Below are positions 37,793-47,623 of a stretch of DNA of 64,000 nt, piece after piece. The position numbers were made by a program, and so were the translations under genes. This DNA comes from [Phialemoniopsis] sp. UDSM-2020 (Eukaryota > Ascomycota > Sordariomycetes > Thyridiales > Thyridiaceae), in contig JAEILZ010000003.1 in NCBI GenBank assembly GCA_018873225.1, forward strand, positions 2,604,001-2,668,000, in the 5' to 3' direction. A model generated the notes under the pieces. It made no database searches, was not told the origin of the DNA, and saw only the letters and a program-made list of their open reading frames with translations. Numbering within the stretch: position 1 is the stretch's first letter; each line of letters opens with the position of its first letter.

Positions 37793-39313
37793 ATGGCATT
37801 CGACGACGATGACGACGACATTCTGCCGCAGACAGCGCCAGGTGCGGCCGTCGCATCCGCCTCAAGCAACAACGAGGCTGCCCGGCAGGCAGCCGAAGAC
37901 GCCCTCGAAGACGAGGAGGCGCACGACTTCCGATCCTTCGCCGCCTCGCTAAGCAAGAAGGGCGTCTCGTCGCAGTCGATCCGCAAGGGCGAGAAAGATT
38001 TCGAGGCCCACGGCACTCGCGTACAAGAGAGCGCGCTCGAGCAGAGTAGGCGTGTATTCGAGGAGGTGCTCAGCTATACGCGCGTGCACAAGTCTGGCAC
38101 ATGGGTGAGGGGATGGTATTTTCCCGACACATGGGCGGATGCGCCGGACGATGGTGGTGCCGAAGTACAAGGGGAAGGAGAGCACAAGGGTGAGGGAGCC
38201 AGTGCGAGAAACGAAAAAGCAAAGCCTGGGCGGCCGGTTCTCGCGAGGGAGAGGGTGGTTGTCGTCGAGGAAATCCGAGGCACCATGCTGTCCTCAATCG
38301 GGAGAGTAATTCCAGGCACCAAGAGAGACCAGCCGGCGTTTGGCAAGATGTGGTTGCTGCCGGAAGAGGCGTTATTTCTTTTAGAGAGAGGCACTCTAGA
38401 CCTCTGGTGGCCTACGCGGAGTCTGGAGGAGCTGTTTCCTGCTCAAGCTGCAGTTGCGGATGGTGAAGAATCAAGCAGTCGACCAAAGTCTGTGCTGGCA
38501 ACTGCAGAGGATGAGTTCGATGTCGGTCTGCCGCTAAGCTTACAAGCAGCCTACTCCTTGCTCATAGGTCACGATGGCGAAAGAGGCAAAATCTCCCTGC
38601 AGAAATATCAGGTCTACTCTCATCTGAAAAGGGCCGGTCATCACGTCCACCGGGCGGTCACCATGCCTCCGTCGCCGCCGCCTCCGGAGACTCGGCACTC
38701 AAGTGTATGGCAGTGGCTCTTCTCGCTGTTGTCGTCGGGCCAGAAGCGCAGTCCTCCGGCGCTAGGTCCGCTTGTTAGACCTGGCATTTACCACTCCTAT
38801 AAGCCGATATACGAACAATTGCACATTATCGCTCGCCACAAGCCGCATCCTGAGCAGTCATTGGCAGCAGAAGTCAAGGAACCCTACACGATCTTCTTCC
38901 ACGTTTGGAAGTCTGGCGCCGTCGCAAACTTTTCTGTGACTCGCCCGCCACTGCCGGACTATTATCTTGCCATTGTCGATGCCCAGGAATCAGCATTGCC
39001 GAGCCTGGAGGAGATCTCGGCTCTGCTGAACTCGACTCCGTGGGATCCGCCAACGAACGAGAAGTGGAAGGCGCCACACTTGTTCTATCCGCGTCTGAAG
39101 CACGGCTTCCGCAACGTGCTAGTGGCGATCAACGATCACGGGATCATCAACTATATGCGGTTCGGTGAGGGTGCCTTCGGAGAGGAGTCGCTGTCGCACA
39201 GGTACGACTGGAAGACAGGGCCTAGGGGCGCCAAACAGGGAGGGGGTCGTGGGCGGGGAGGAGGCCGCGGTGGTAGGGGAGGTAGGGGAGGTAGGGGTAT
39301 GGGAAAGAGGTAG
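37793..39313 (+). CDS. SEN54: tRNA-splicing endonuclease subunit Sen54
   Basis: A single exon of 506 residues starting at MAFDDDDDDIL. Sen54 is the structural partner of the catalytic subunit Sen2 in the heterotetrameric endonuclease that removes introns from pre-tRNAs. The N-terminal Sen54 domain (about 60-230) contains ALEQSRRVFEEVLSYTRVHK, GTWVRGWYFPDT, MWLLPEEALFLLERGTLDLW and LQKYQVYSHLKRAGHHVHR. The C-terminal nuclease-fold part has PYTIFFHVWKSGAVANFSVT followed by PPLPDYYLAIVDA. As expected for Sen54, no catalytic triad is visible. The last ~30 residues form an RGG/GRG box (GGGRGRGGGRGG and onward to GMGKR), an unusual extension that could bind RNA. The acidic N-terminus and the RGG end are both low complexity. 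Confidence 0.93.
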   Translation: MAFDDDDDDILPQTAPGAAVASASSNNEAARQAAEDALEDEEAHDFRSFAASLSKKGVSSQSIRKGEKDFEAHGTRVQESALEQSRRVFEEVLSYTRVHKSGTWVRGWYFPDTWADAPDDGGAEVQGEGEHKGEGASARNEKAKPGRPVLARERVVVVEEIRGTMLSSIGRVIPGTKRDQPAFGKMWLLPEEALFLLERGTLDLWWPTRSLEELFPAQAAVADGEESSSRPKSVLATAEDEFDVGLPLSLQAAYSLLIGHDGERGKISLQKYQVYSHLKRAGHHVHRAVTMPPSPPPPETRHSSVWQWLFSLLSSGQKRSPPALGPLVRPGIYHSYKPIYEQLHIIARHKPHPEQSLAAEVKEPYTIFFHVWKSGAVANFSVTRPPLPDYYLAIVDAQESALPSLEEISALLNSTPWDPPTNEKWKAPHLFYPRLKHGFRNVLVAINDHGIINYMRFGEGAFGEESLSHRYDWKTGPRGAKQGGGRGRGGGRGGRGGRGGRGMGKR

Positions 39314-40430
39314 AGAGGTGGCTCAGCAAATGGGCTTAGAACCTGTCAGGTCTGGGAAAAGATCTGACTCGGGGAGCGATCCCCAGTGTTCGAATTCGAG
39401 GCAGCCTCGAAAGGAGGCGAGTTGATAGATATACCCAAGGCATTAGAGGAGTTCGGGGATCAGATGGTACATGTCAACATAGAAGAGTCGATAACTACTA
39501 GGTAGCTCGTTGGCCGGAACATCCAAATCTGACTGACAATCGCAGGGAGACTGGTTCAGTGGAAAGGTTTTCTTTGGAACCAAGTTCTGTTACATTTGTG
39601 GAACTACTTGTTCCGAGTGACCACGGTCAGAGGAGCGCAAGTTCTATTGCGTCTGACAGACGGTCGCACTTAATCAACGCGGAGGTGAACTCTACATGGT
39701 CTTAGTACAACATGAGGATAAGTACCCCTCCCCTTTACAGCCGTTCTATTGCGCGCAAATGGTGTCCAATTGATAAGGATGTACCTCTTGATATATCGCA
39801 AGCACTTGGTCCGGCATAAGGCATCTGACGGATCAGATGATATGTCACAAAAAAGGTGCATTCTCGAAAGGACAGCGAACAAGTCAAAACTGGATGCCAA
39901 TTTCCTTCCTCAGTAGCGACGAGTCTGCTTCAGAATCACGCAAGCCTGCCGAGCTGGCAGGAGCAAGTTTCATGGAATTGCGGGTATTGAGTGAGACTCT
40001 TTCTGTGGCTTTTAGGCTGGTGGGCAGCGAGCGACAAAAGACCCGGCATGTTTCGCAGTTCTTTTTTATTTCAATCATGGTTAAGCTATTTTGAGTTTCG
40101 CGCCTTGGGGGGTCACATCCAAGACATTACCACACCGGGCAAAGACAAAAAAGAAATAGCCGTAAGCGATAAAACAAAGATCATCGACAGACGCAGCATG
40201 GAAGCCAAGGCGAGGTTGTTCTGCTGCCGAGAGAGAGAGCATTGATTGATGTCACATTTCGGTCAGATATGCACAAGAGCAGCATTGCGGAAGATTGCAC
40301 GGTTGCCAATTAATTGAACGTGTTTCGGCTATTGGTCTATTGAAAGGCTAGCAGTCTCTTGCGAGGATCCGTATCCACTTAAGCTCTCCGTATCAAGTCG
40401 GTAAGATGTTTTCGGGGTTCGGCCAAGGGT

Positions 40431-40454
40431 TGGCTGGCTGGCTGGCTGGCTGGC
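40431..40454. repeat. (TGGC)6 microsatellite
   Basis: Six uninterrupted copies of TGGC lie in the gene-poor region. Confidence 0.95.
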
Positions 40455-41064
40455 AACTTGTGGTGTATCGAATGCATCATCAGCTAATGCACAAGTGTTA
40501 TGGAATTGGCGATCCCCTAGTCAATAGTTGATGGGATCACTGGGCCATACGTAAAGCCGGTGCATCACTGCTTGTATTTAATCCAGAATTTTTCCAAGGT
40601 GACCCGAGGGAACAATATTCTGTGTCACTTGGAGAGTTCAATCAGAGTACGGTATGCATGTACTCGGTTCGGTTGGTACCTCGATGCGCGAACTGGGCAA
40701 GGCAGGCTAGGGGACCAGCAAGTGGTGCTGGTCTCGCTTGTGCACGTAATGCATCTTCCATTCCAGTCAAATCATGACTAATGATGTGACGCTTCTCGTC
40801 TTTTACGTTTAGGTGCTGGCCCAGCCGGTTGTAAAATCAATGCAAGCCATACACAGCCAAGCCATATATAGGTGGAAAGGAAGCATGGCCAGATGAAACA
40901 AGAAAGGCATGGGGACAAAACTCTGTCGAGGTCGAGCCGTCAAGCCGCGCAGCATCTGGGACATTAATCTAGATATGGTATCGACACGATATGTACATAG
41001 CATACAGAACAATAGGAGAGCAAGCATGTGCTGCTATCGTACGAAGTAACTCTCGATCCAGCTG

Positions 41065-41110
41065 GTGTGTGTGTGTCTCCACCCTGTTGGACTGGACTGG
41101 ACTGGACTGG
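41065..41110. repeat. (GT)6 followed by (ACTGG)4
   Basis: A GT run at 41065-41076 is followed by four perfect ACTGG units at 41091-41110, with a partial unit on each side. Confidence 0.9.
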
Positions 41111-41800
41111 ATTGGCGACTGGTCTCGTATGGGCAGGCTTAATTATTAGTTGCGACTAAATGAGCCCGAATTGACCAGGGGTTTCGCTCGTGCTTTAGTA
41201 AACCTATCTTTGACGCCTTTTCTTTTTCATGAGTACTTTAAGTAGTTCCGAGCTGACTGGGATTCTAGAAGCCAACTCGGCACACGCGCGCCAGAGCGAC
41301 CAGAGTTGTTGGCTCGTATTCTGTTTTGGGCCATACTCGACTCCTGCGCAGTGACGATAAGAACTACCAAAGATCCAGAAAAGAAGAGGTGATTGAGGTG
41401 GTAAATGTAGGTAGGTGGTTTATGGTTCACCCACCCGCGCTGGACTTGGGTACATACCTCGGATGCATTGCTACTCGGCATCTTTGTGTTGGTAGGCAAC
41501 ACAGTGGTGGGCTAGGCTGCCTGTGATAAGATGTTGCCTTGACAGGCTAATCAATAGGTAATGAACGAGAAAGAGCAAGAAAATGGACGAGGGGAGGAGA
41601 TCATTTTGAAGGGGGAGGGGGGTGGTGGTCGCGGTCGTGCGCGTAGTGGAGGTACAACTTGTACCAGCCCAGTCTCTCTGAGTCGATGACCACAAGGTCT
41701 GGGAACTATTTGACACTGATGTTCGCTTGGCTTTGCCTGGAACTTAAAACAGAGAGCTCGTCTGATGATTCCCTTTTTAACCAACTTGAACTCCCGCCAC

Positions 41801-43560
41801 CCATTGCATTACATTGTCCGTCCCCCCCCTGAACAACCTCGACTTGTTTTTTTTCTCAATCTTCTTGTCCCTACTCCCTACGCCCTTTCCCCCATTTGAC
41901 CTCGACTTGCTCAGCAACGAGGCGTGGTAATTCCAATTCCAGAATTATTCACCAGCCCAGGCCAGCCTAGCGAGTTCCGAGACCAACTAAAACCTAACAA
42001 TTCACTACTACACTACAGACTTGGCCTGGCCTTCCCGTGTTTGCCGGGTCCCAGTCACTTTCTGATTTTCCCTACCCATTCCCTTTTACCCACACACCCT
42101 CCCCCAAAGGGACAACTCATTCACCCTGCAACAGCCACACTCATCAAATCTCTTTCCCAAACTCGGACTCGACCTCGACCTCGACGTCGTCGACTAACTT
42201 TCCATCAACTTCAACCTTGTTGCGCGCGTCGACCTTCTTTAATTCTTACACACCTAATTCTCTCTACGAACAAAGCCTCGTAGTTTCAGCATCTTTACCT
42301 TTCCCTCCATCGGCACTTCTGCCCTGTCGTGTCTTTTTTCCCTCTCCGGTACCCAACTTTCATTCCAAAACACGACAACTGTCACAACGCGCGCCCATCT
42401 CGGTCCAACCCTGGCCACAGGATTGTTCGTCTATCCATCCTTCCAACCACAACAACAGCATAATTGCAGCGACTGCTGCCATCGCTGTACACATCATCAA
42501 CAATGGAGGCGTATCCGTCTGACTTGAGAAGACAAACGCCTGCCGCAATCGTTGAGGCGCCGCCTGCTCCTCCTTCAGCAGAACCTGAGTCGTAAGTTAG
42601 CGCATTTTTCTCTCTTCATCTTCTTCCCTTTCTGTCCTCTCGGGCCTCTCCCCTTCTCAACCACGCATCTGCAACTCCTCAAGCATCATCGCCATCACCA
42701 ACCCCATCGCCGTCGCCATCACCATCACCGTCGCCAACTCAGCCTCATCATCATTCATTCATCTTTCCCTTTCCTCTCTTCATCTCTTCATCTCACAATC
42801 CCCCCACTTTGCCGTCGACTTTCTCAAAACTTTGTGGGTTGCCGCTCGTCTTCTCGATCGTCTGATCTGTTGTCTTCCCTTTCCGCAATTTTCAGAAGTG
42901 TCTGATTCATCGCTTCTCAATTATCACCACCCCAACCATCAATCCTCTCTCCACTCTAACCTCTTCCTCCATCTCTCACACAAACACACTTTCTCTCTCA
43001 CACACTCTCACTATCAATCAATCAATCGTTCTCTTCAATTCTCCTTTCTCTTTTCTCTTCTTCCTCCTCCTTCTTCCAACAACCCCGACTTTTTACCTTC
43101 ATTCCGAGTACTTCTTTCCCCAACGCGTATGTAAAACTATTACATTACATCCCTCATACACACACACATCGCGCAACTGCGATGAAGCCAGCCTTTCCTT
43201 GATGTCACAATTCTTCAAACTCCTTGGTCTCGCACCCCAGAACAATCAAGCGATTACGTCTTCAGCGTAAGCCTCTTCACTCGCGCCTCACTTTCCTATC
43301 ACCACCTCAACTCGCGAGGGTCCTCAAGGTGCCATCTGGCTGGTACTTGCAAGGTCAAGTCTGCCAGAAGTGAAGCACTCATAATTGTCATATTGTCGCG
43401 ACACCTGTTTCCATACCTGGATCTTGAGGTTCTCTATTCCCTGCGTCGAAGGTGTCGTGCATCACGCGACTGACAATATCTTTTGGGTTTTCAATATCGC
43501 AACCTTTGTCTTCTTCTCGGCCAGACCGAGTCACTGATTCAGTCAAGAAAGCTAACAACC
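41801..43560 (+). promoter_or_regulatory. Long pyrimidine-rich promoter/5' leader of the duplicated-module gene
   Basis: About 1.75 kb upstream of the ATG at 43561 is strongly C+T-rich on the plus strand, with CT and CA runs typical of highly expressed or regulatory fungal genes with long 5' UTRs. It contains several good intron boundaries: donors GTAAGT at 42592, GTATGT at 43129 and GTAAGC at 43267, and acceptors CCCAG at about 43242 and GGCCAG/TTCAG just before the ATG. A spliced leader is therefore likely. A hexanucleotide-like ATCACC/GTCGCC run lies at about 42681-42735. Confidence 0.5.
42503..42595 (+). other. Upstream ORF or alternative first coding exon (30 codons)
   Basis: ATG to TAA encodes 30 residues beginning MEAYPSDLRRQTPAAIVEA and ending APPSAEPES. 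The sequence reads like a real N-terminus. The last codons overlap a strong donor (GTAAGT at 42592), so it could be the first coding exon of a longer isoform. However, the simple joins I tried to the acceptors before 43561 meet stop codons or shift frame. A uORF is the simpler reading. Confidence 0.4.
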
Positions 43561-45429
43561 ATGGTGTACAGTGTTGCCCCTGTCAACGGTGAGATCAAGT
43601 CGATCGAAGAAGATCCGATCAACGACGACAACCTCACTCCTCCGCCTGACAGCCCCATGTCGGACCCTTCTGATCCGCCGCACAACACTCTAGAGGACGA
43701 GATTGTTGTCGGTACCAACGCCAACGGGACTAAGTCTTCACCTTTGCGCGTTACATCTGACCAAGAGGACATTGACATGGATGACGCCGAAGACCGCATG
43801 CCTATCTCCCACTATCCCAAGCGAAAGCGCGCCTCTGTCTACAATGAGCTGAACGAGGACAAGATCGAGAACAGCATCGTCGGCGACGAGGTCGATCCTC
43901 GCTTCGGGGGTGGTAAGCCCAGGACCCACGGCTTGGGAGGCGTCAAGGGAGTCATCCTTGGTTACTGGCGGGACTCCGATGTTCCTAACGAGGAGGATCG
44001 TCACGCTGTCATCGGCTTTATTGATGTCCGTGATCGTCTTCGGACCCGGGTTCAGCCCATCAACCGAGCTGGCAAGAACGTGACCCACGAGTTCCCCCTC
44101 CCGCCTGGACCTGGTGGCAGCTGGGTCACCTTCGAGCGCGTCGTCTTCAACAAGCATCTCGTCAATCTTGATCACAATCAGGTCAAGGAGTACGTCAAGA
44201 TTCGCACCGAGGCTCTTGGCGCTCTCGAGACTCCCGAGGAGACGGAAGCTAACGACAAGGCCGCCGTCAAGGAGGCCATCCGGCGCGTACAGGAGCACCC
44301 TCCTGCAGAGACGGCTACCGCACCAGCTATTGCCTACGGCCCAGAGATTCCGGAACATGCTGTGGTCAACCATCGCCCAGAGATGAAGAAGCGGCGCACC
44401 GGTGGCATCGGCACCATCGCTGACGGAGTCACAGCACCTCCTCGATCTCTCATCGATACCCTTCCGGGTACTCGACCCACCAAGATCCTGCTTGGATACT
44501 GGAAGGGCTCCAGTGAGCCACGGCCCGAAGATCGACATGCTGTCTTCGGTATTCTAGGCGCCAACGACATGTTCCGGGTCAAGGTCACGCGAGAGACACG
44601 CGATGGCCGCCATGTCTCTGGCAATTTCCCGACCGGCGCCGGCGCGCTTTGGATCCACTGGGAAGAGGTCGAATTTGAGCCCCATATCAAGCAGCTCACC
44701 CGCCCAGAGATCAAAGAGTACGTGCGTGTCCGCCAGCACCAGATTGACAATGGCGAGTCTCCCGAGGACCGCATCGAGAATGAGACCAAGGCAGTCTATG
44801 AAGCTCAGCAGCGCGTTACCAGCGCGTTCAGGCCCGAGGCTGTCCAGAACCTCACGTACGGCACGGCTAGTCCCGCTGTCGCTGCCGCTGCCCCTAACGG
44901 AGAGGAGGCTTACGGCGACCTCAAGACCAAACGCGAGTACACTGGCCACGAGTTGCGTCAATCTCGACGCAACTTCCCCGAGACCAAGGAAGCCTCCCGA
45001 CCCCCGCGGCATTCCCTACCGGAGGCCTCTGAGCTGCGAGCTGCCAACCGTACTCCCAACCCGCTCAACAACAACGAGGACAACATCACGCGATCCAACA
45101 ACATTGCAAGGCGCGAGATCGCCCGTTTCGAGGCTCGCCAGATGCGTAACGATCAGCGTGCGGCCAGTCGCGAGGCGACCACTTCGCGCGAGAATAACAA
45201 AGCTCTGTTCTCGGACCAGGTCGGCCGCCTAAATAAGGTTTGGGCTGCACAGGAAGCTAATCGTCTCAAGGCGGGAACCGAGGATGCCAAGATCCACATG
45301 GGTATCAAGTACGAGCGCAAGCAGACCGGCCCTTTCCAGGGCAAGTTGGTCAGCCAGGGCACGATAATCTCCATCGATGGCGAGGACTACGTCGAGTACC
45401 GGGTGCTCACCAAGCCTACCTTCTTCTAA
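43561..45429 (+). CDS. Uncharacterised protein with a duplicated GYW-(x)n-DRHAV module
   Basis: A single exon of 622 residues starting at MVYSVAPVNGEIK, with the good context AACCATGG. I do not recognise the family. The N-terminal 125 residues are acidic and Pro/Ser-rich, with the basic patch YPKRKRAS. Two related modules follow. Module A (about 128-216) starts VILGYWRDSDVPNEEDRHAV and ends VKEYVKIR; module B (about 306-397) starts ILLGYWKGSSEPRPEDRHAV and ends IKEYVRVR. Between them is a linker with KKRRTGG, a possible nuclear signal. The C-terminal third is charged and predicted helical, ending in a hydrophobic block (KLVSQGTIISIDGEDYVEYR). No membrane segment or signal peptide is visible. 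Nuclear or chromatin-linked function is only a guess from charge and basic patches. The gene has a long leader. Confidence 0.85.
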   Translation: MVYSVAPVNGEIKSIEEDPINDDNLTPPPDSPMSDPSDPPHNTLEDEIVVGTNANGTKSSPLRVTSDQEDIDMDDAEDRMPISHYPKRKRASVYNELNEDKIENSIVGDEVDPRFGGGKPRTHGLGGVKGVILGYWRDSDVPNEEDRHAVIGFIDVRDRLRTRVQPINRAGKNVTHEFPLPPGPGGSWVTFERVVFNKHLVNLDHNQVKEYVKIRTEALGALETPEETEANDKAAVKEAIRRVQEHPPAETATAPAIAYGPEIPEHAVVNHRPEMKKRRTGGIGTIADGVTAPPRSLIDTLPGTRPTKILLGYWKGSSEPRPEDRHAVFGILGANDMFRVKVTRETRDGRHVSGNFPTGAGALWIHWEEVEFEPHIKQLTRPEIKEYVRVRQHQIDNGESPEDRIENETKAVYEAQQRVTSAFRPEAVQNLTYGTASPAVAAAAPNGEEAYGDLKTKREYTGHELRQSRRNFPETKEASRPPRHSLPEASELRAANRTPNPLNNNEDNITRSNNIARREIARFEARQMRNDQRAASREATTSRENNKALFSDQVGRLNKVWAAQEANRLKAGTEDAKIHMGIKYERKQTGPFQGKLVSQGTIISIDGEDYVEYRVLTKPTFF

Positions 45430-46169
45430 AGTCTTGAGTGAGAGAGACTCTCTTCTTCGCCTTTAACCGACTACGGCGGCATAGTTGAGGCAATCATCGT
45501 CTTGAGACGGTTACATTGCGCGTTTTGTTGGCCACTTTGTTTTGTTTGCCTTTGCCCGAACTTTTCTTTTAGTACATGATCTTTTATATCACTAAGGGAT
45601 CTTCAGGACGGTGGCAATACCCATGGGAGGATGGATTCTGCTTTTGAGGTTTTTCCTTGCTTGTTTTCGCACTCTATCATGGACTCTTGCGTCTTTTGAC
45701 CTCGGGACATGGCCACTAATACGTCGTCTCTTGCTTTGCCGGCCTGCACTCGAGGTCTACTGCACCGCCACGCCTCTGCGAATGATTTGGCAAAGAAAAG
45801 GGTCAATGGTCTACAGAAAATCATTGGAGTTTCACGGTTCTTTTTTATCAGGGTAGGCACGGCTTGTTGGCAAGGATTAAGCAGCCAGAGAGAAGCTTCG
45901 TTCGTCATTAAACTGCGCTGTATTATCTCTTATTCTCCTCGCTCAGGTCTATATATCGGTGATCTTCTAATCGCTTGTGACTGTTCATGTTGGACTTTGC
46001 CCTCGTACAGTAGATAAGTCATTGTCACCGTCTACTTTATTTGGAGATATCCATGTGTATCAAATCCCAACTCATCATTGACTCTTGTGATACAGGTATG
46101 ATCGGCGAGAAGTCCGAACGTGACCGTCTTTACATAGACAAAACCTATCCCCCAACATGAGGGAGACCC
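45430..46169. other. Convergent 3' intergenic region
   Basis: The 740 bp between the duplicated-module gene and the 2EXR gene hold the two 3' flanks. No feature is recognised. Confidence 0.6.
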
Positions 46170-47143
46170 TCACTCCAAACGCCTCAGGGCCAGAAACGCC
46201 AGCCTGATCCCTCCGCCCCGGTACGGTAGCGTCTTGCCGTCCTTCATGGTCACGACAGGGCGGTCGGGACCGGCCGTCCGCACCGCGATGCCCGCGTCGC
46301 GAAACTGCACGGGCGGCGTCCCCCGCAGCTCCCGCGCGTAGGCCTCCCAGTCCCACTCGGCCGCCGGCGCGATGCGGCCCTCGAGCATCTCGCCCACCTG
46401 CCGCGCGATGTGCGCCGGCGCCCCGCCGTCGCGGCACGCCGGCAGCATGCCGACCTCGTCCGGGAAGGGGTCGTCGAGCTGCCAGACCGTCTGGGACCCG
46501 CGGTCGACGCCGTAGCTCGGGCGCCGCGCGAGAAAGATGACCTGCACGAGCGTCTCGAGACGCGGCAGGCGGCGCGACTGGGCCGCGGCCCAGAGGGCGT
46601 GGTGCAGGGCGCTGCCGTCGCTGTCGTCGCGGGGCACGAAGGCGATGTGCCGCGCGCAGGGCGGCACGGAGCGCAGGTCGCCCGTCGTGGCGAGGCAGAA
46701 GACGGTGCGGCTCGGGTCCAGCAGGCGGCCTGGGAAGAAGCCTGGCTTCTGGATCGGGCCGGGCTTGTTGCCTGTGCTGCCAAAGTCTCTGTGTAGATGG
46801 TCAGACTAATCACTCTTGTAAACGTTTGTCAGATCTTGTGTGTATAAAACACATACGGAAACTCAACAATCTTGGCGATGCGCTTCCACTCGGCCCGGGC
46901 CTCTTGGGACACTTCTCCTATTTTGCTGGGTCTTCTAAACAGAATAGTCTTGGGGTGAGGGCCATGTACGCATGCGTTGAGACTGTGCAGCCCCTGATTG
47001 GCAATGCCAACCAGAGCAAAGGACTCTGCCGCAATTGCACATTGCCAGATCTCGGTGCGAAGCTCGGCCGGCAAGTCAGGAAAGAGTGCAAACGTAGCTC
47101 CTGGCTGCCCGGTTGTGTCATCTCGGGGGGCTAAAGGCTCCAT
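46170..47143 (-). CDS. 2EXR-domain protein
   Basis: Complement of 46170..46788 and 46857..47143, giving 301 residues; the 68-bp intron splits a Pro codon. The motif FALFPDLPAELRTEIWQCAI near residue 20 is the F-x-x-LPxELRxxIW signature of the fungal 2EXR family, which is related to F-box-like domains and has no established function. The region around PPCARHIAFVPRDDSDGS and the LETLVQVIFLARR strand are also typical. The start at 47143 (MEPLAPRDD) has A at -3 and G at +4. In-frame ATGs at 47182 and 47194 would add 13 or 17 residues. The second exon is far richer in G+C than its neighbours. These families expand in Sordariomycetes. Confidence 0.8.
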
Positions 47144-47623
47144 TCTCTCAAAGGCGGGATGATGCCGGGACTGTCGGGGCATAAACAGCAACATTTGGTG
47201 GACGTGCAACACATAGAATTAACACAAAATGGCAACGAATGTTTTGAATTAGCAAAGATAGACATCTCTGGAACAAGCCATTCACGAGTAGCCAGTTGTT
47301 TATGTATCTCATGCAGACACATCCATAGTTTCCGAGGTATGATTGCCCGAGTAAGTTTTGACGGCCGTATTGGGCCATGATCTTGCATAAACTCAAAACC
47401 CAAACATATCGGTTAGTCCCGCACGAGGTCAATTTCGAGTCATTTTTGACAAGCAGTGACAATGACAAAACATGAGGTGCCTGAGCTGATGCTATTCTGC
47501 TATTGCAGGTGTTGTTACATGAATACACTGCCTCTGTTTCCTGTATTCAAAAGCAGCCCTAGCCCAACCCGCTAACGTGCAAAAGTAGATGGCTCATGAG
47601 AAACCCAAGATACACACATTCGA
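47144..47623. other. Intergenic region
   Basis: The 480 bp between two minus-strand genes hold the 2EXR promoter and the ABC transporter 3' UTR. Nothing else is seen. Confidence 0.6.

Larger units (their letters stand above)
39314..41800. other. Gene-poor region with simple repeats
   Basis: The 2.5 kb downstream of SEN54 contain no ORF with coding character. They hold microsatellites (listed separately) and the SEN54 3' UTR. I looked for tRNA and 5S genes: GTTCGAATTC at 39388-39397 resembles a T-loop but has no matching arm. A noncoding transcript or distal promoter of the next gene could lie here. Confidence 0.5.

Noticed and set aside
39385..39410. T-loop-like GTTCGAATTC suggesting a tRNA
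   Set aside because: The 5-bp arms do not pair, and no anticodon or acceptor stem fits around it.
43483..43560. N-terminal extension of the duplicated-module protein
   Set aside because: It would start at a TTG; the ATG at 43561 has a good context and follows acceptor-like sites.
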